A stretch of DNA of 51,372 nucleotides from NCBI GenBank assembly GCA_003696625.1, contig RFGR01000022.1:1-51372 (forward strand), in the 5' to 3' direction. Made by a program: the position numbers and the translations under genes. The stretch is from Planctomycetota bacterium (GTDB lineage Bacteria; Planctomycetota; UBA1135). Of this stretch, positions 1 through 8,686 are shown piece by piece; positions within the stretch are counted from its first letter, which is position 1, and each line of letters begins with the position of its first letter. A model generated the notes under the pieces. The model was not told the origin of the DNA and made no database searches. It saw only the letters and a program-made list of their open reading frames with translations.

Positions 1-41
1 CCCCGGACCGCCGCGGACGGACCGCGGGCGCCGCGGAGAAG

Positions 42-90
42 GGTGGAAAACCAGGGGCTGCTTCCCCGGTTTCTTTCCCGGTTTTCCACC
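42..90. promoter_or_regulatory. Inverted repeat GGTGGAAAACC...GGTTTTCCACC downstream of dnaA; candidate DnaA-box-like pair at the edge of an origin region
   Basis: Perfect 11-bp arms at 42-52 and 80-90; each arm contains TTTTCCAC, similar to the DnaA box TTATCCACA; adjacent to the dnaA 3' end. Confidence 0.4.
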
Positions 91-157
91 GGTTGTTCCG
101 GCCGCGGCCGGCCGCCGCCGAGGCCCGCGAGGGCGCTCGGCGGGGCCGCGGGAAAGC

Positions 158-1543
158 TCATTCCCCGTTCTGGGCGCGGCGGCGGATCTTCCGCTCGAGT
201 TCCGCCAGGACCAGGCCGAACTCGCCGTCCACGCGCCGGCGCTTCTGGAGCTTTTCGATCGCGTAGAGCACGGTGGAGTGGTCCCGACCGCCGAAGTGGC
301 CGCCGATCTCGCCGAGCGAGAGCGGAGTGAGCTGGCGGGTGAGAAGCATCGCCACCTGGCGCGGGAAGACGATCGACTGGGTGCGCCGGCGGGACTGGAG
401 ATCTCCGATCTTCACCGCGAAGTGGTCGCAGACCACTTCCAGGATGTCGTCCATCCGGATGCCCCGGCCGGGGTCGCCGCTGCTCGTCGCCAGCACCCGC
501 CGGGCCAGGCTCAGGTCGACCGGGTGGTTGAACAGGGCCGCCATCGCGGTGAGGCGGGTCAGCGAGCCCTCGAGTTCGCGGATGTTGTCCTCGACCTGCT
601 CGGCGATGTGGCGGGCGACCTCGTCCGGCAGCTCCAGGCCGATCCGGTCGGCCTTGGCGCGCAGGATCGCCATCCGCGTCTCGAAGCAGGGCTTCTCGAT
701 CTCGGCCACCAGCCCCCACTTGAAGCGGCTGACCAGGCGGGCCTGGAGCTGCGGGATCTCCTCCGGCGGCGAGTCGCTGGACAGGACGATCTGCTTGTGC
801 GCGTTGTGGAGGGTGTTGAAGGTGTGGAAGAACTCCTCCTGAGTCCGGGCCTTGTTGGCCAGCAGGTGGATGTCGTCCACGACCAGCACGTCGGCGTTCC
901 GATAGCGGTGGCGGAAGGCTTCGAGGTCGCCGCGCTGGAGGGCGCCGATGAAGTGGTTCACGAAATCCTCGCAGGACAGATAGACGATCCGGCAGTGGGG
1001 ATCGTTGCCCAGCAGGTCGTGGGCGATGCCCTGGAGGAGGTGGGTCTTCCCGAGGCCGACGGAGCCGTGCAGGAAGAGTGGGTTGAAGGCGGTTGCGGGG
1101 CGGTCGGCGACGCCGCGGGCGGCGGCGTGGGCGAAGCGGTTGCAGGGGCCGACGATGAAGCTCTCGAAGGTGTAGTCCGGATTCAGACGAAGGTCCGGAT
1201 CCGGAATGCGCTCGACCGGGGCCGCCGGGGCGGGCTCGGGAGCGACCGGGACCGGTTCCGCCTCCTCGGGCGAGGAGACCGCCGGATCGGGAAGGAACGG
1301 ATCGCGCGGCCGGACCTCGAAGCGGCATTCTTGGGAACCCAGGGCCTCGAGGAGCGGCGGCAGGAAGTTCTCGCGGATCCAGTCGCGGTGGAGCGCCGAG
1401 GGCACGATCAGGATCGAACACTCGGGGCTCCGGGAGAGCAGATCGACATCGCTCAGCCACCGGCCCACCTCGTCCCGGCCGATCCGATCCGCCAGCCGGT
1501 CGAGGACCAGCTGCCAGGAGTCGGGATCAGTCTTGACGGGCAT
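158..1543 (-). CDS. dnaA: Chromosomal replication initiator protein DnaA
   Basis: NPLFLHGSVGLGKTHLLQGIAH Walker A, VLVVDDIHLLANK Walker B, C-terminal GGRDHSTVLYAIEKL DnaA signature. Confidence 0.97.
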   Translation of the reverse strand: MPVKTDPDSWQLVLDRLADRIGRDEVGRWLSDVDLLSRSPECSILIVPSALHRDWIRENFLPPLLEALGSQECRFEVRPRDPFLPDPAVSSPEEAEPVPVAPEPAPAAPVERIPDPDLRLNPDYTFESFIVGPCNRFAHAAARGVADRPATAFNPLFLHGSVGLGKTHLLQGIAHDLLGNDPHCRIVYLSCEDFVNHFIGALQRGDLEAFRHRYRNADVLVVDDIHLLANKARTQEEFFHTFNTLHNAHKQIVLSSDSPPEEIPQLQARLVSRFKWGLVAEIEKPCFETRMAILRAKADRIGLELPDEVARHIAEQVEDNIRELEGSLTRLTAMAALFNHPVDLSLARRVLATSSGDPGRGIRMDDILEVVCDHFAVKIGDLQSRRRTQSIVFPRQVAMLLTRQLTPLSLGEIGGHFGGRDHSTVLYAIEKLQKRRRVDGEFGLVLAELERKIRRRAQNGE

Positions 1544-1581
1544 GAGGGAACCAGGGAAAGGAAGTCTCGGCTGGGGGCGTT

Positions 1582-1610
1582 CCTAAGTCTATTGCTCAAA
1601 GCAACTTAGG
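1582..1610. repeat. Imperfect hairpin upstream of dnaA: CCTAAG-TCTA-TTGCT-CAA-AGCAA-CTTAGG
   Basis: Two collinear stems (6 bp + 5 bp) with a 4-nt bulge, about 40 nt upstream of the dnaA start. Confidence 0.5.
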
Positions 1611-1703
1611 GATCGGCCCGGAAGGACTTCCAAGCTAGGCCCGCCGCCGGGCCGGCCGCCAAGAAAAAGATTTCGACCCGCTCAAGTCGTTGAAAACCTA
1701 GGG

Positions 1704-2873
1704 CTAGCGATTTGCAGATTTGTAGAGGCGGGCGAGCACCCGGACCAAGCGGCGGCCCGCCTCGGTCCCGACCGCCGCCCCGGCCGGGCGCCCGAAACTG
1801 ATCCTGAGGCTTGCGCGAGCGAGGTTTGCGTCCATCCCGGAGGCCAGGAGGACCGGGGAGGGCTGGGACGAGCCGCTGGAGCAGGCCGAGCCGGAGGCCA
1901 CCGCCAAGCCCTCGGCGTCGCAGGCCGGCAGCAGCGCCCGGCCGTCGATGCCGGGGAAGCTCAGGTTGAGCGTGTTCGGCAGCCCCTGGCCGAGCGGAGG
2001 TTGGTTCTCCTGGAATCCGGACGGGTCGGACCCGAAGAAACCGCGCAGTTCCTCGAGCAGGGCCCCAGCGGCGGCGGCGGTTTCCGCAGCGAAGGCCTCC
2101 TGCTCGGCCAGGGCCAGCCGGAGGGCGTGGGCGAAGGCGGCCGCCAGCGCCGGCGCCTCGGTGCCGGGGCGGACGCCCCGCTGGTGCCCGCCGCCGGCGA
2201 TGACCGGGTCGAAGGGCCGGTCCTCGGCCAGCCGCAGCACCGCGATCCCCTTCGGAGCGCCGATCTTGTGGCCGGACAGGACCAGGCCGGCGGCGGTCGC
2301 CAACCGCGGATCCCAGGGCAGCTTGCCGATGCCCTGGACCGCGTCGCAGTGGAAGTGGACCCGGCCCGGCACCCGCTCCGGCAGCGGCTGGATCGCCCCG
2401 GTCTCGTTGTTGGCCCATTGCAGGGCCAGCAGCACCGGATCCTCGTCCTCGGCCAGGGCCTCGGCCAGGGCCTCGGCTTCGATCCGGGCGTGGCGGTCGA
2501 GCGGCAGGGTGCGCAGCGGGAAACCCTCCTGCTGGAGGAGCCGCAGCGGCGACAGCACCGCCGGGTGCTCGGCCCGGGAGGAGATCAGGCGCGGCGGCCG
2601 CCCCTCCAGCCGAGCGATCGCCCGGGCGGCGCCGAGGACCCCCAGGTTGTTCGCCTCGGTGGCGCTGCCGCAGAACACCACCTCGCGCGAGTCGCAGTGG
2701 AGCAAGGAGGCGACCTCGTCCCGGGCCTGCTCGAGCAGGGCCTGGGCGTGGCGGCCGGGGCGGTGCAGCGCGGCCGGGTTGGCGCCGGCCTCGCGCTCCA
2801 CCCGAACGAAGGTCTCCAGCACCTCCGGCCGGACCGGCGCGCCGGCGTTCCAGTCCAGGTAGAGGCTAGCCAG
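1704..2873 (-). CDS. Cysteine desulfurase (NifS/IscS-like, class V aminotransferase); likely CTG start
   Basis: LYLDWNAGAPVRPEVL N-terminus, SGHKIGAPKGIAVL PLP lysine region, SGSACSSGSSQPSPVL active-site Cys loop; GGGAG 7 nt upstream of CTG at 2873. Confidence 0.88.
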   Translation of the reverse strand: MASLYLDWNAGAPVRPEVLETFVRVEREAGANPAALHRPGRHAQALLEQARDEVASLLHCDSREVVFCGSATEANNLGVLGAARAIARLEGRPPRLISSRAEHPAVLSPLRLLQQEGFPLRTLPLDRHARIEAEALAEALAEDEDPVLLALQWANNETGAIQPLPERVPGRVHFHCDAVQGIGKLPWDPRLATAAGLVLSGHKIGAPKGIAVLRLAEDRPFDPVIAGGGHQRGVRPGTEAPALAAAFAHALRLALAEQEAFAAETAAAAGALLEELRGFFGSDPSGFQENQPPLGQGLPNTLNLSFPGIDGRALLPACDAEGLAVASGSACSSGSSQPSPVLLASGMDANLARASLRISFGRPAGAAVGTEAGRRLVRVLARLYKSANR

Positions 2874-3771
2874 CTTCCAGCTCCCGCAGCGGCGCGGATT
2901 CGGGCGACGGCGTGGCTTCGGCGGCGGCGGTCGGCTCCGCCGCCGGCTCCTCGGCGGGCGGTTCGGGCGAGCGCTCGGGCTCGGCCTGCTCCGGCCGCAG
3001 GCCGAGCCGGCGGGCCATCTCCTCCGCCACCGCGGCGAAGTCGGCGGCGCCGCCCGATTCCGGCGCGTAGTCGAAGATGGTCAGGCCGTGGCTGGGCGCC
3101 TCGGCCAGGCGCACGTTCATCCGCACCAGCGTCGGGAAGAGCAGCGGACCGAAGTGCCGGTGCAGCTCCTGCAGCACCTCCCGCGACAGGTTGCGCTGCT
3201 TCTGAAACATCCCGACGACGATGCCGAGCAGGTCCAGGCCGGGGTTCAAGCGCCGCTTGACCCGCTCGATCACGTCCAGGAGCTGGGCCATCCCCTGCAG
3301 CGCGAAGAACTCGGCCTGAAGCGGGATGACGACGTGGCGGGAGGCCACGAGGGCGTTCAGCGACAACAAGCCGAGCGACGGCGGACAGTCGAAGAGGACC
3401 ACCTCCGGCGGCTCGGGAATCCGGCGGGCGTAGCCCTCGAGCGCGTCGCGAAGGAGGGTCTCGCGGCCGATCTCGGCGGCGAACTCGGTCTCGGCCCCGG
3501 TCAGGTCCAGGTTGGTCGGGGCGATCGTCAGGCCGGGCACACTGGTGGTCTGGACGACCTCCTCGAGCCGGTGGCCGGCGCCGAGCAGGGTGTAAACCGA
3601 AGGCTCGCCCGGTTCCGGCAGCCGGTCGAAGCTGATCGACAGGTGAGCCTGCGGATCGAGGTCGAAGAGCAGCACCCGGTGCCCGGACCGGGCGAGGGCG
3701 GCGCCGACGTTGGCGCAGGTGGTCGTTTTGCCGACCCCGCCCTTCTGGTTGATCACCGAGACGATCTGCAC
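2866..3771 (-). CDS. parA: Chromosome partitioning ATPase ParA/Soj
   Basis: MQIVSVINQKGGVGKTTTCANVGAALA deviant Walker A, VVLFDCPPSLGLLSLNAL, EAPSHGLTIFDYAP; Pro/Ala/Glu-rich C-terminal extension. Confidence 0.95.
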   Translation of the reverse strand: MQIVSVINQKGGVGKTTTCANVGAALARSGHRVLLFDLDPQAHLSISFDRLPEPGEPSVYTLLGAGHRLEEVVQTTSVPGLTIAPTNLDLTGAETEFAAEIGRETLLRDALEGYARRIPEPPEVVLFDCPPSLGLLSLNALVASRHVVIPLQAEFFALQGMAQLLDVIERVKRRLNPGLDLLGIVVGMFQKQRNLSREVLQELHRHFGPLLFPTLVRMNVRLAEAPSHGLTIFDYAPESGGAADFAAVAEEMARRLGLRPEQAEPERSPEPPAEEPAAEPTAAAEATPSPESAPLRELEAG

Positions 3772-3804
3772 GCCGCCGAGGATAGCGACGGGAGCGGCCG
3801 ATTC

Positions 3805-4764
3805 CTATGCCATGACCCGGAAAGCAGCCGCTTCTACAAGGATCCTGTCTTGATCCAAGGCCGCCTGCCAGGACGGGATCGCTTCCTCCAGGCGATCCAG
3901 GTCGAGGCCGAAGAGGGCGGCGGCGGCGACCAGGCCGAGGCCGTCCTGCTGCGGACCGTCGAGCGGCCGCAGGCCCTGAGCCAACGCCCGAAGGCGGGAG
4001 CCGCGGATCCCGTCGCGGTTGCGGAGGCTCCGGTCCACCCGGCGATGGAAGGCCTTGGTGCTGCGCCGGACCTCCCGGCGGAGCCGGCACCATGCCCCGA
4101 ACAGGGCCGGTTCCTCCTCCTGGACGGCCTGTTCCAGCTCGGCCAGGATCCGGTCGCTCGCGCGGTCCAGTTCGTCCAGGGCGGCGGCCAGGCGGACCGG
4201 CGGCGGCGGCGTCAAGGCGGCGCGGAGACTTTCCTCGCCGGCCAGGGCGGCCGCCGGCTCCACCCCGAAGCGGGCCAGCGCCTCGAGGTGGCGCGGTCCG
4301 AACCAGGTCGCCTCCGGCAGCGGCGGCGGTTCGCCGGCGGGCGGCGGGCCGGCGGCGCCGGCCGGGCGGGTCTCGACCCAGAGGCCGGCCGGCCCGAGCA
4401 GCTCGCGCCAGAGTTCGGCCTCGGCCGCGAGCGGCTCCGCGCCGGGCGCCGGCAGCAGGCGGTCCACCACCGCCGCCGCCTCGGCGGTCGGGGGCATCGC
4501 GTCCACCGCCGCCGCCGCCAGCGCGGCTCGACCGGCCGAATCGAAGCGGCCGTTCTCCGGACCGGGCAGGCGGACCGGATTGCCTTGGGCGTCGATCAGG
4601 AGCAGCTTGCGGTCGAGCGGCCGCAGCAGCTCCTCGTCCAGGAGCAGCACCGCCTCGGCGTCGCCGCCCCGCCGCCGGGCCTCGGCGAGCGCGGCCAGGC
4701 AGCCGTTGAGCAGCCGGAGCGGACCGCCCGCGAGCGACGGCGCGTGCCGGAAGAGGATCCTCAC
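3805..4764 (-). CDS. Uncharacterised protein resembling the C-terminal half of BshC (bacillithiol biosynthesis cysteine-adding enzyme)
   Basis: EATWFGPRHLEALARFGVEPAAALAGEE and a KAFHRRVDRSLRNRD...LRPLDGPQQD coiled-coil-like tail; GTG start overlapping the pyrF stop (GTGA). Confidence 0.45.
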   Translation of the reverse strand: MRILFRHAPSLAGGPLRLLNGCLAALAEARRRGGDAEAVLLLDEELLRPLDRKLLLIDAQGNPVRLPGPENGRFDSAGRAALAAAAVDAMPPTAEAAAVVDRLLPAPGAEPLAAEAELWRELLGPAGLWVETRPAGAAGPPPAGEPPPLPEATWFGPRHLEALARFGVEPAAALAGEESLRAALTPPPPVRLAAALDELDRASDRILAELEQAVQEEEPALFGAWCRLRREVRRSTKAFHRRVDRSLRNRDGIRGSRLRALAQGLRPLDGPQQDGLGLVAAAALFGLDLDRLEEAIPSWQAALDQDRILVEAAAFRVMA

Positions 4765-5660
4765 GCCCGGCGGCGGCCGCCGGCCAGCGGCGCCAGGGCG
4801 GCGATCATCTCGTCGAGCGCCGCCGCCACCCGGTCCTCCCAGCGCGGCAGATGGGCGAGATCCTCCCGCTCGTGGGCCCAGAGGATCGAGCGGCTGGCGT
4901 TCACGATCGCGCCCCGTCCCTGGGCGTCGAAAGCGGCCTCCAGCCCTTCGGCGGTGCCGCCCTGGAAGCCGAAACCGGGCAGGAGCAGCGGCGCCCGCGG
5001 CATCAGCCGTCGAAAGTGGGCGAGTTCGTCCGGGCGGGTGGCGCCGACCACCGCGCCGATCGGGGACCAACCGTCCGGGCCGACGGCCTCCTCGCCCCAT
5101 TCCCGCACCATCCCGGCGACCTGGTCGGCCAGCGGCGGTTCGCCGTGGTCCTGGAAACGACCGGCGCCCGGGTTGCTCGTCTTGACCAGCACGAACAGGC
5201 CGGCGTCGTGGCGGCGGGCGGCGGCGAGGAACGGCCGGCAGGCGTCCTCGCCCAGATACGGGTTGATCGTCAGCGCGTCCGCGGCCGGGAAGAAGCGGCC
5301 GGCGAGGAAGGTTTCGGCGTAGGCCTCGCTGGTCGAGCCGATGTCGCCGCGCTTGGCGTCCATCACCACCATCAGGCCGCGGGCTCGGGCCTGCTCGACC
5401 GCGTCGGCCAGGGCGCCGAAGCCGGCCGGGCCGAGGCGCTCGAAGAAGGCGGCCTGCGGTTTGACCACCGCCACCTTCGCCGCGACCACGTCGAGCAGGG
5501 CTCGGTGGTAGTCCACGGTGGCCGCGACCGCCGCCGGGCCGCCGCCCTCGGCCCGGCTCCGGAACGGCTCGGGGAAATGGTCCGGCCGCGGGTCCAGCCC
5601 GACCATCGCCGGGGTGCCGCGTTCGGCCGTGGCCCGCCAGAGGCGCTCCGGGAAGCTCAT
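4761..5660 (-). CDS. pyrF: Orotidine 5'-phosphate decarboxylase (long, type 2)
   Basis: MVGLDPRPDHFP, VVKPQAAFFE, VVMDAKRGDIGSTSEAYAE motifs. Confidence 0.93.
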   Translation of the reverse strand: MSFPERLWRATAERGTPAMVGLDPRPDHFPEPFRSRAEGGGPAAVAATVDYHRALLDVVAAKVAVVKPQAAFFERLGPAGFGALADAVEQARARGLMVVMDAKRGDIGSTSEAYAETFLAGRFFPAADALTINPYLGEDACRPFLAAARRHDAGLFVLVKTSNPGAGRFQDHGEPPLADQVAGMVREWGEEAVGPDGWSPIGAVVGATRPDELAHFRRLMPRAPLLLPGFGFQGGTAEGLEAAFDAQGRGAIVNASRSILWAHEREDLAHLPRWEDRVAAALDEMIAALAPLAGGRRRA

Positions 5661-6454
5661 TCCACTTCCTCCTTCTCTTGCGTCGGGCCGCGGCCGGCGA
5701 CCAGTTCGGCGATCCGCGGCTCGAGCCGGGCCGCCTGGGCCGGCGGCACCAACACGCCGCCGGAAACGACCATGCGCAGGGCCTCGTCCACGCTGAGGTC
5801 GAGCAGGACCAGGTCATCGACCGGGGCGAAGATGGTGTAGCCGGTCATCGGCATCGGCGAGGAGGGAATGAACACGGAGACGGTCTCGGTGCCGGTGGCG
5901 CGGTTCAGGCGGTCGATCGAGCCGCCGGTCAGGAAGCCGATCGACCACAGACCCCGGCGCGGGTAGGGCAGGGCGACGACCCGGTCGAAGGGCAGCTCCC
6001 GCTCGTCGGCGCCCAGGAAGAAGTCGACCACCTGTTTGATGTGCGGATAGATCGCTCCGACCAGCGGCAGCCGGTTCAGGCCGCGCTCGAGGAAGGCGAT
6101 CACCCGGCGGCCGAGGAAGCCGCTGAACCACCAGCCGACCAGCAGGACGAGCAGGGCGCTGACCGCCACCGAGATGCCGAGCCGGACCGGTTCCGGCACG
6201 GTCTCCTCGATCAGCCGGCTGATGTCGTCGCTCGGAACGCCGTTCGAGGTCCCGCGCACGATCAGCTCCACCACCCAGCGGACGAAGGCGTCGACGTGGG
6301 TGAAGACCGTCCCGGAGAGAAAACGCCAGACCCAGATCAGCGCCGCCAGGGTGAGCAACAGCGGCAGAACCAGCGCCAGCCCACGCAGGAACAGTCGGCC
6401 GGCGGTCGAGCGGGGTTTCACGGCGGCTGGGGGGCGGTCGCCCGGCCGAATCAT
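5657..6454 (-). CDS. DUF502 family membrane protein
   Basis: Two TM segments; GAIYPHIKQVVDFF and VSVFIPSSPMPMTGYTIFAP pattern typical of DUF502; ATGA overlap with the hemW stop. Confidence 0.85.
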   Translation of the reverse strand: MIRPGDRPPAAVKPRSTAGRLFLRGLALVLPLLLTLAALIWVWRFLSGTVFTHVDAFVRWVVELIVRGTSNGVPSDDISRLIEETVPEPVRLGISVAVSALLVLLVGWWFSGFLGRRVIAFLERGLNRLPLVGAIYPHIKQVVDFFLGADERELPFDRVVALPYPRRGLWSIGFLTGGSIDRLNRATGTETVSVFIPSSPMPMTGYTIFAPVDDLVLLDLSVDEALRMVVSGGVLVPPAQAARLEPRIAELVAGRGPTQEKEEVE

Positions 6455-7704
6455 ACCGGCGTTCCCGGAGCGAGCCGGGTGAGCACCGAGTCGAGCAGCA
6501 CGAAGCCGCGGGCGGTGGCGCGCAACCGCTCGCCGGCCAGCTCGACCAGGCCTTCCCGCTGGAGCCGCTCCAGTTCCTCCGGCCAGACCCGGCGCGGATC
6601 GACACCGGCGATCCGCTCCACCCGCGGCAGCCAGACGCCTTCTTCTTCCAGCCGCAGCCCCATCATCAGGCAGTCGAAGGCGATGGTGCGAGGGTCCGGG
6701 CGCTCCCGCTCGGCGGCCGGATCGCGGCCGGCGAAGACCGCGGCCTCGTACTCCTCCGGGCGCTCGAGGTTGCGGCGGCGCTCGCCGTCGCGCCAGCCGG
6801 CGGCGCCGGCGCCGAGGCCGACCCAGTCGAGGCTGCGCCAATAGGCGAGGTTGTGTCGGCACTCCGCCCCCGGCCGGGCGAAGTTCGAGACCTCGTAGCG
6901 GCGCAGTCCGGCCTCCGCGCAGAGGCGTCGGGTCTGCTCGAAGAGTTCCAGTCGTCGCTCCTCGGGGTCGGCCGGCGGGAAGCGGCCGGCGTCGCGGGCA
7001 CGGGTGAGCGGGGTGCCGGGCTCGAAGCTCAGCTCGTAGCAGGAGAGGTGCTCGGGAGCCAGCGCCACCGCTCGGCCCAGGTCGGCGGCCAGGTCGGCCG
7101 GGTCCTGGCCCGGGAAGGCGAAGATCAGGTCCAGGTTCAGGCGCCGGAAACCGGCGGCCCGGGCGGCGGCGACGGCGGCCACCACCTCTTCGGGACCGTG
7201 CGCCCGGTCGTAGGCGCGCAGCACTTCCGGTCGAAACGACTGCACCCCGAGCGAGAGCCGGTCGGCGCCGTGCTCCCGCGCCGCCTGGGCGGTGGCGGCG
7301 TCGAGCGACTCCGGATTGGCCTCGATCGTCGTCTCGATCGAACCGCCGCGGAAGCCGGTGATCTCCGCCAGTCCGTCCAGCAGTCGGGCGAGTTCCTCGG
7401 CCGGCAGCAGGGACGGGGTGCCGCCGCCGAGGAAGACGGTCTGCGGCGCCAGCTCGGCGGCGCGGAGCCGGGCCTCGGCCAGGATCGCATCGACGTGCCG
7501 GCCGAGATCCTGCCCGCGCCAGGCCCAGGCGTTGAAGTCGCAGTAGCGGCAACGCGAGACGCAGAACGGCAGGTGCACGTAGAGCGAGACCCCGTGCTCG
7601 TCCAGGGACGGGCACGGGGCGGCGGCCGCTTCGGGCTCAGGCCGGGCGTCGCTTTCGCCGACGGGCGCGGAGGGGCTCGAGGATCTGGTCGGGCGGGACA
7701 CCAT
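6451..7704 (-). CDS. hemW: Radical SAM coproporphyrinogen III oxidase-like protein HemW (start uncertain)
   Basis: VSLYVHLPFCVSRCRYCDFNAW radical SAM CxxxCxxC, TVFLGGGTPSLL, ETTIEANPES, DRLSLGVQSF. Confidence 0.92.
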   Translation of the reverse strand: MVSRPTRSSSPSAPVGESDARPEPEAAAAPCPSLDEHGVSLYVHLPFCVSRCRYCDFNAWAWRGQDLGRHVDAILAEARLRAAELAPQTVFLGGGTPSLLPAEELARLLDGLAEITGFRGGSIETTIEANPESLDAATAQAAREHGADRLSLGVQSFRPEVLRAYDRAHGPEEVVAAVAAARAAGFRRLNLDLIFAFPGQDPADLAADLGRAVALAPEHLSCYELSFEPGTPLTRARDAGRFPPADPEERRLELFEQTRRLCAEAGLRRYEVSNFARPGAECRHNLAYWRSLDWVGLGAGAAGWRDGERRRNLERPEEYEAAVFAGRDPAAERERPDPRTIAFDCLMMGLRLEEEGVWLPRVERIAGVDPRRVWPEELERLQREGLVELAGERLRATARGFVLLDSVLTRLAPGTPV

Positions 7705-8506
7705 CGACGACGTAGGCGTGCAACTTGCGCAGGGCCAGCCGTTCGATCTGCCGCACGCGCTCGCGGGAGATGCCGAGCGCCTTGGCGATCGCCTCGAGGG
7801 TAGCGGGCTTCTCGTCGTCGATGCCGTAGCGCATCCGCAACACCGCCGCCTCGCGCTGGTCGATCAGGTCCAGGATATCCCGCAGCGTTTCGAGCGCGTC
7901 CCGTTTCAGCGCGATCTCGTCCGGCGGCAGGCGCTCGGCGGCGACGCCGGGGTGGTCCTCGGCGATGTTGTTCAGGATCTCGTCGCCGGTGCCGGTGCTG
8001 GTGGCGGTGGTCAGGGCCTGCTTCACGACCTTGACGTTGGCGGGCGACAGGCCGAGCTGGTCGGCGATCTCCTGGGCGGTCGGCCGCCGGCCGAGGGAAT
8101 GCTCGAGGTCGGCGGCGACCCGGCGCCACTTGCTGAGGATCTCGACCATGTAGGACGGCACCCGAACCGTCTTGGCCTGGTTGATCAGCGCCCGTCGGAT
8201 CGTCTGCTGGATCCACCAGGTGGCGTAGGTCGAGAAGCGGAAGCCGGCCTCGGGGTCGAACTTCTCGATCGCCTTGAGCAGGCCGAGGTTGCCTTCGGCG
8301 ATCAGGTCCGGCAACGCCAGGCCGCGGCCGGTGAAGCGCTTGGCGACGCTGACCACGAGCCGAAGGTTGGCGCGGATCATGTGCTCCCGCGCCTTTTGGT
8401 CGCCCTGCTGGACGCGGCGCCCGAGCGCGACCTCCTCCTCGGCGGTGAGGAGGGGCACCTGGTCGATGTCGCGCAGGTAGGTTTCGAGGCAGCGGTCGGA
8501 AGCGAT
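7637..8506 (-). CDS. RNA polymerase sigma-70 family factor (RpoD/RpoS-like, regions 1.2-4); apparent ATC start
   Basis: YLRDIDQVPLLTAEEEVALGRRV region 1.2, EGNLGLLKAIEKFDPEAGFRFSTYATWWIQQTIRRAL region 2, GISRERVRQIERLALRKL region 4.2; GGAGG 8 nt before ATC at 8506; in-frame TGA at 8512-8510. Confidence 0.92.
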   Translation of the reverse strand: MASDRCLETYLRDIDQVPLLTAEEEVALGRRVQQGDQKAREHMIRANLRLVVSVAKRFTGRGLALPDLIAEGNLGLLKAIEKFDPEAGFRFSTYATWWIQQTIRRALINQAKTVRVPSYMVEILSKWRRVAADLEHSLGRRPTAQEIADQLGLSPANVKVVKQALTTATSTGTGDEILNNIAEDHPGVAAERLPPDEIALKRDALETLRDILDLIDQREAAVLRMRYGIDDEKPATLEAIAKALGISRERVRQIERLALRKLHAYVVDGVPPDQILEPLRARRRKRRPA

Positions 8507-8660
8507 GGTTCAATCCTCCGGACGAACGTGGGACGGGGGGAGACGGGGGTTCGTTCCCGGCTGTCTTTTGCGGGTCGATTGCGCACGACTTGATTCTTTT
8601 CTCAGGTTTTTTCGGTCCCCGTCGCAGGAGGTTCGGCCGACCCGTCCTCGGGAACTGCGG

Positions 8661-8666
8661 TAAAAT
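8661..8666 (+). promoter_or_regulatory. Possible -10 element TAAAAT for the HPr-fusion gene
   Basis: TAAAAT 20 nt upstream of ATG 8687 in a GC-rich divergent intergenic region; no convincing -35. Confidence 0.3.
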
Positions 8667-8686
8667 CCGGCCGTCACCTCTGCGCG

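Noticed and set aside
278-1609. 443-aa plus-strand ORF antisense to dnaA
   Set aside because: Low-complexity composition typical of high-GC antisense frames; dnaA on the other strand has unambiguous motifs.
3088-5322. 744-aa plus-strand ORF antisense to parA, bshC-like and pyrF
   Set aside because: No recognisable motifs; shadow ORF caused by GC-rich codon bias.
6451-7704. CTG start for hemW (CTG GAC GAG CAC just before the core) instead of ATG 7704
   Set aside because: An in-frame ATG exists, though it overlaps the sigma gene by 68 nt; not counted among the non-canonical starts.
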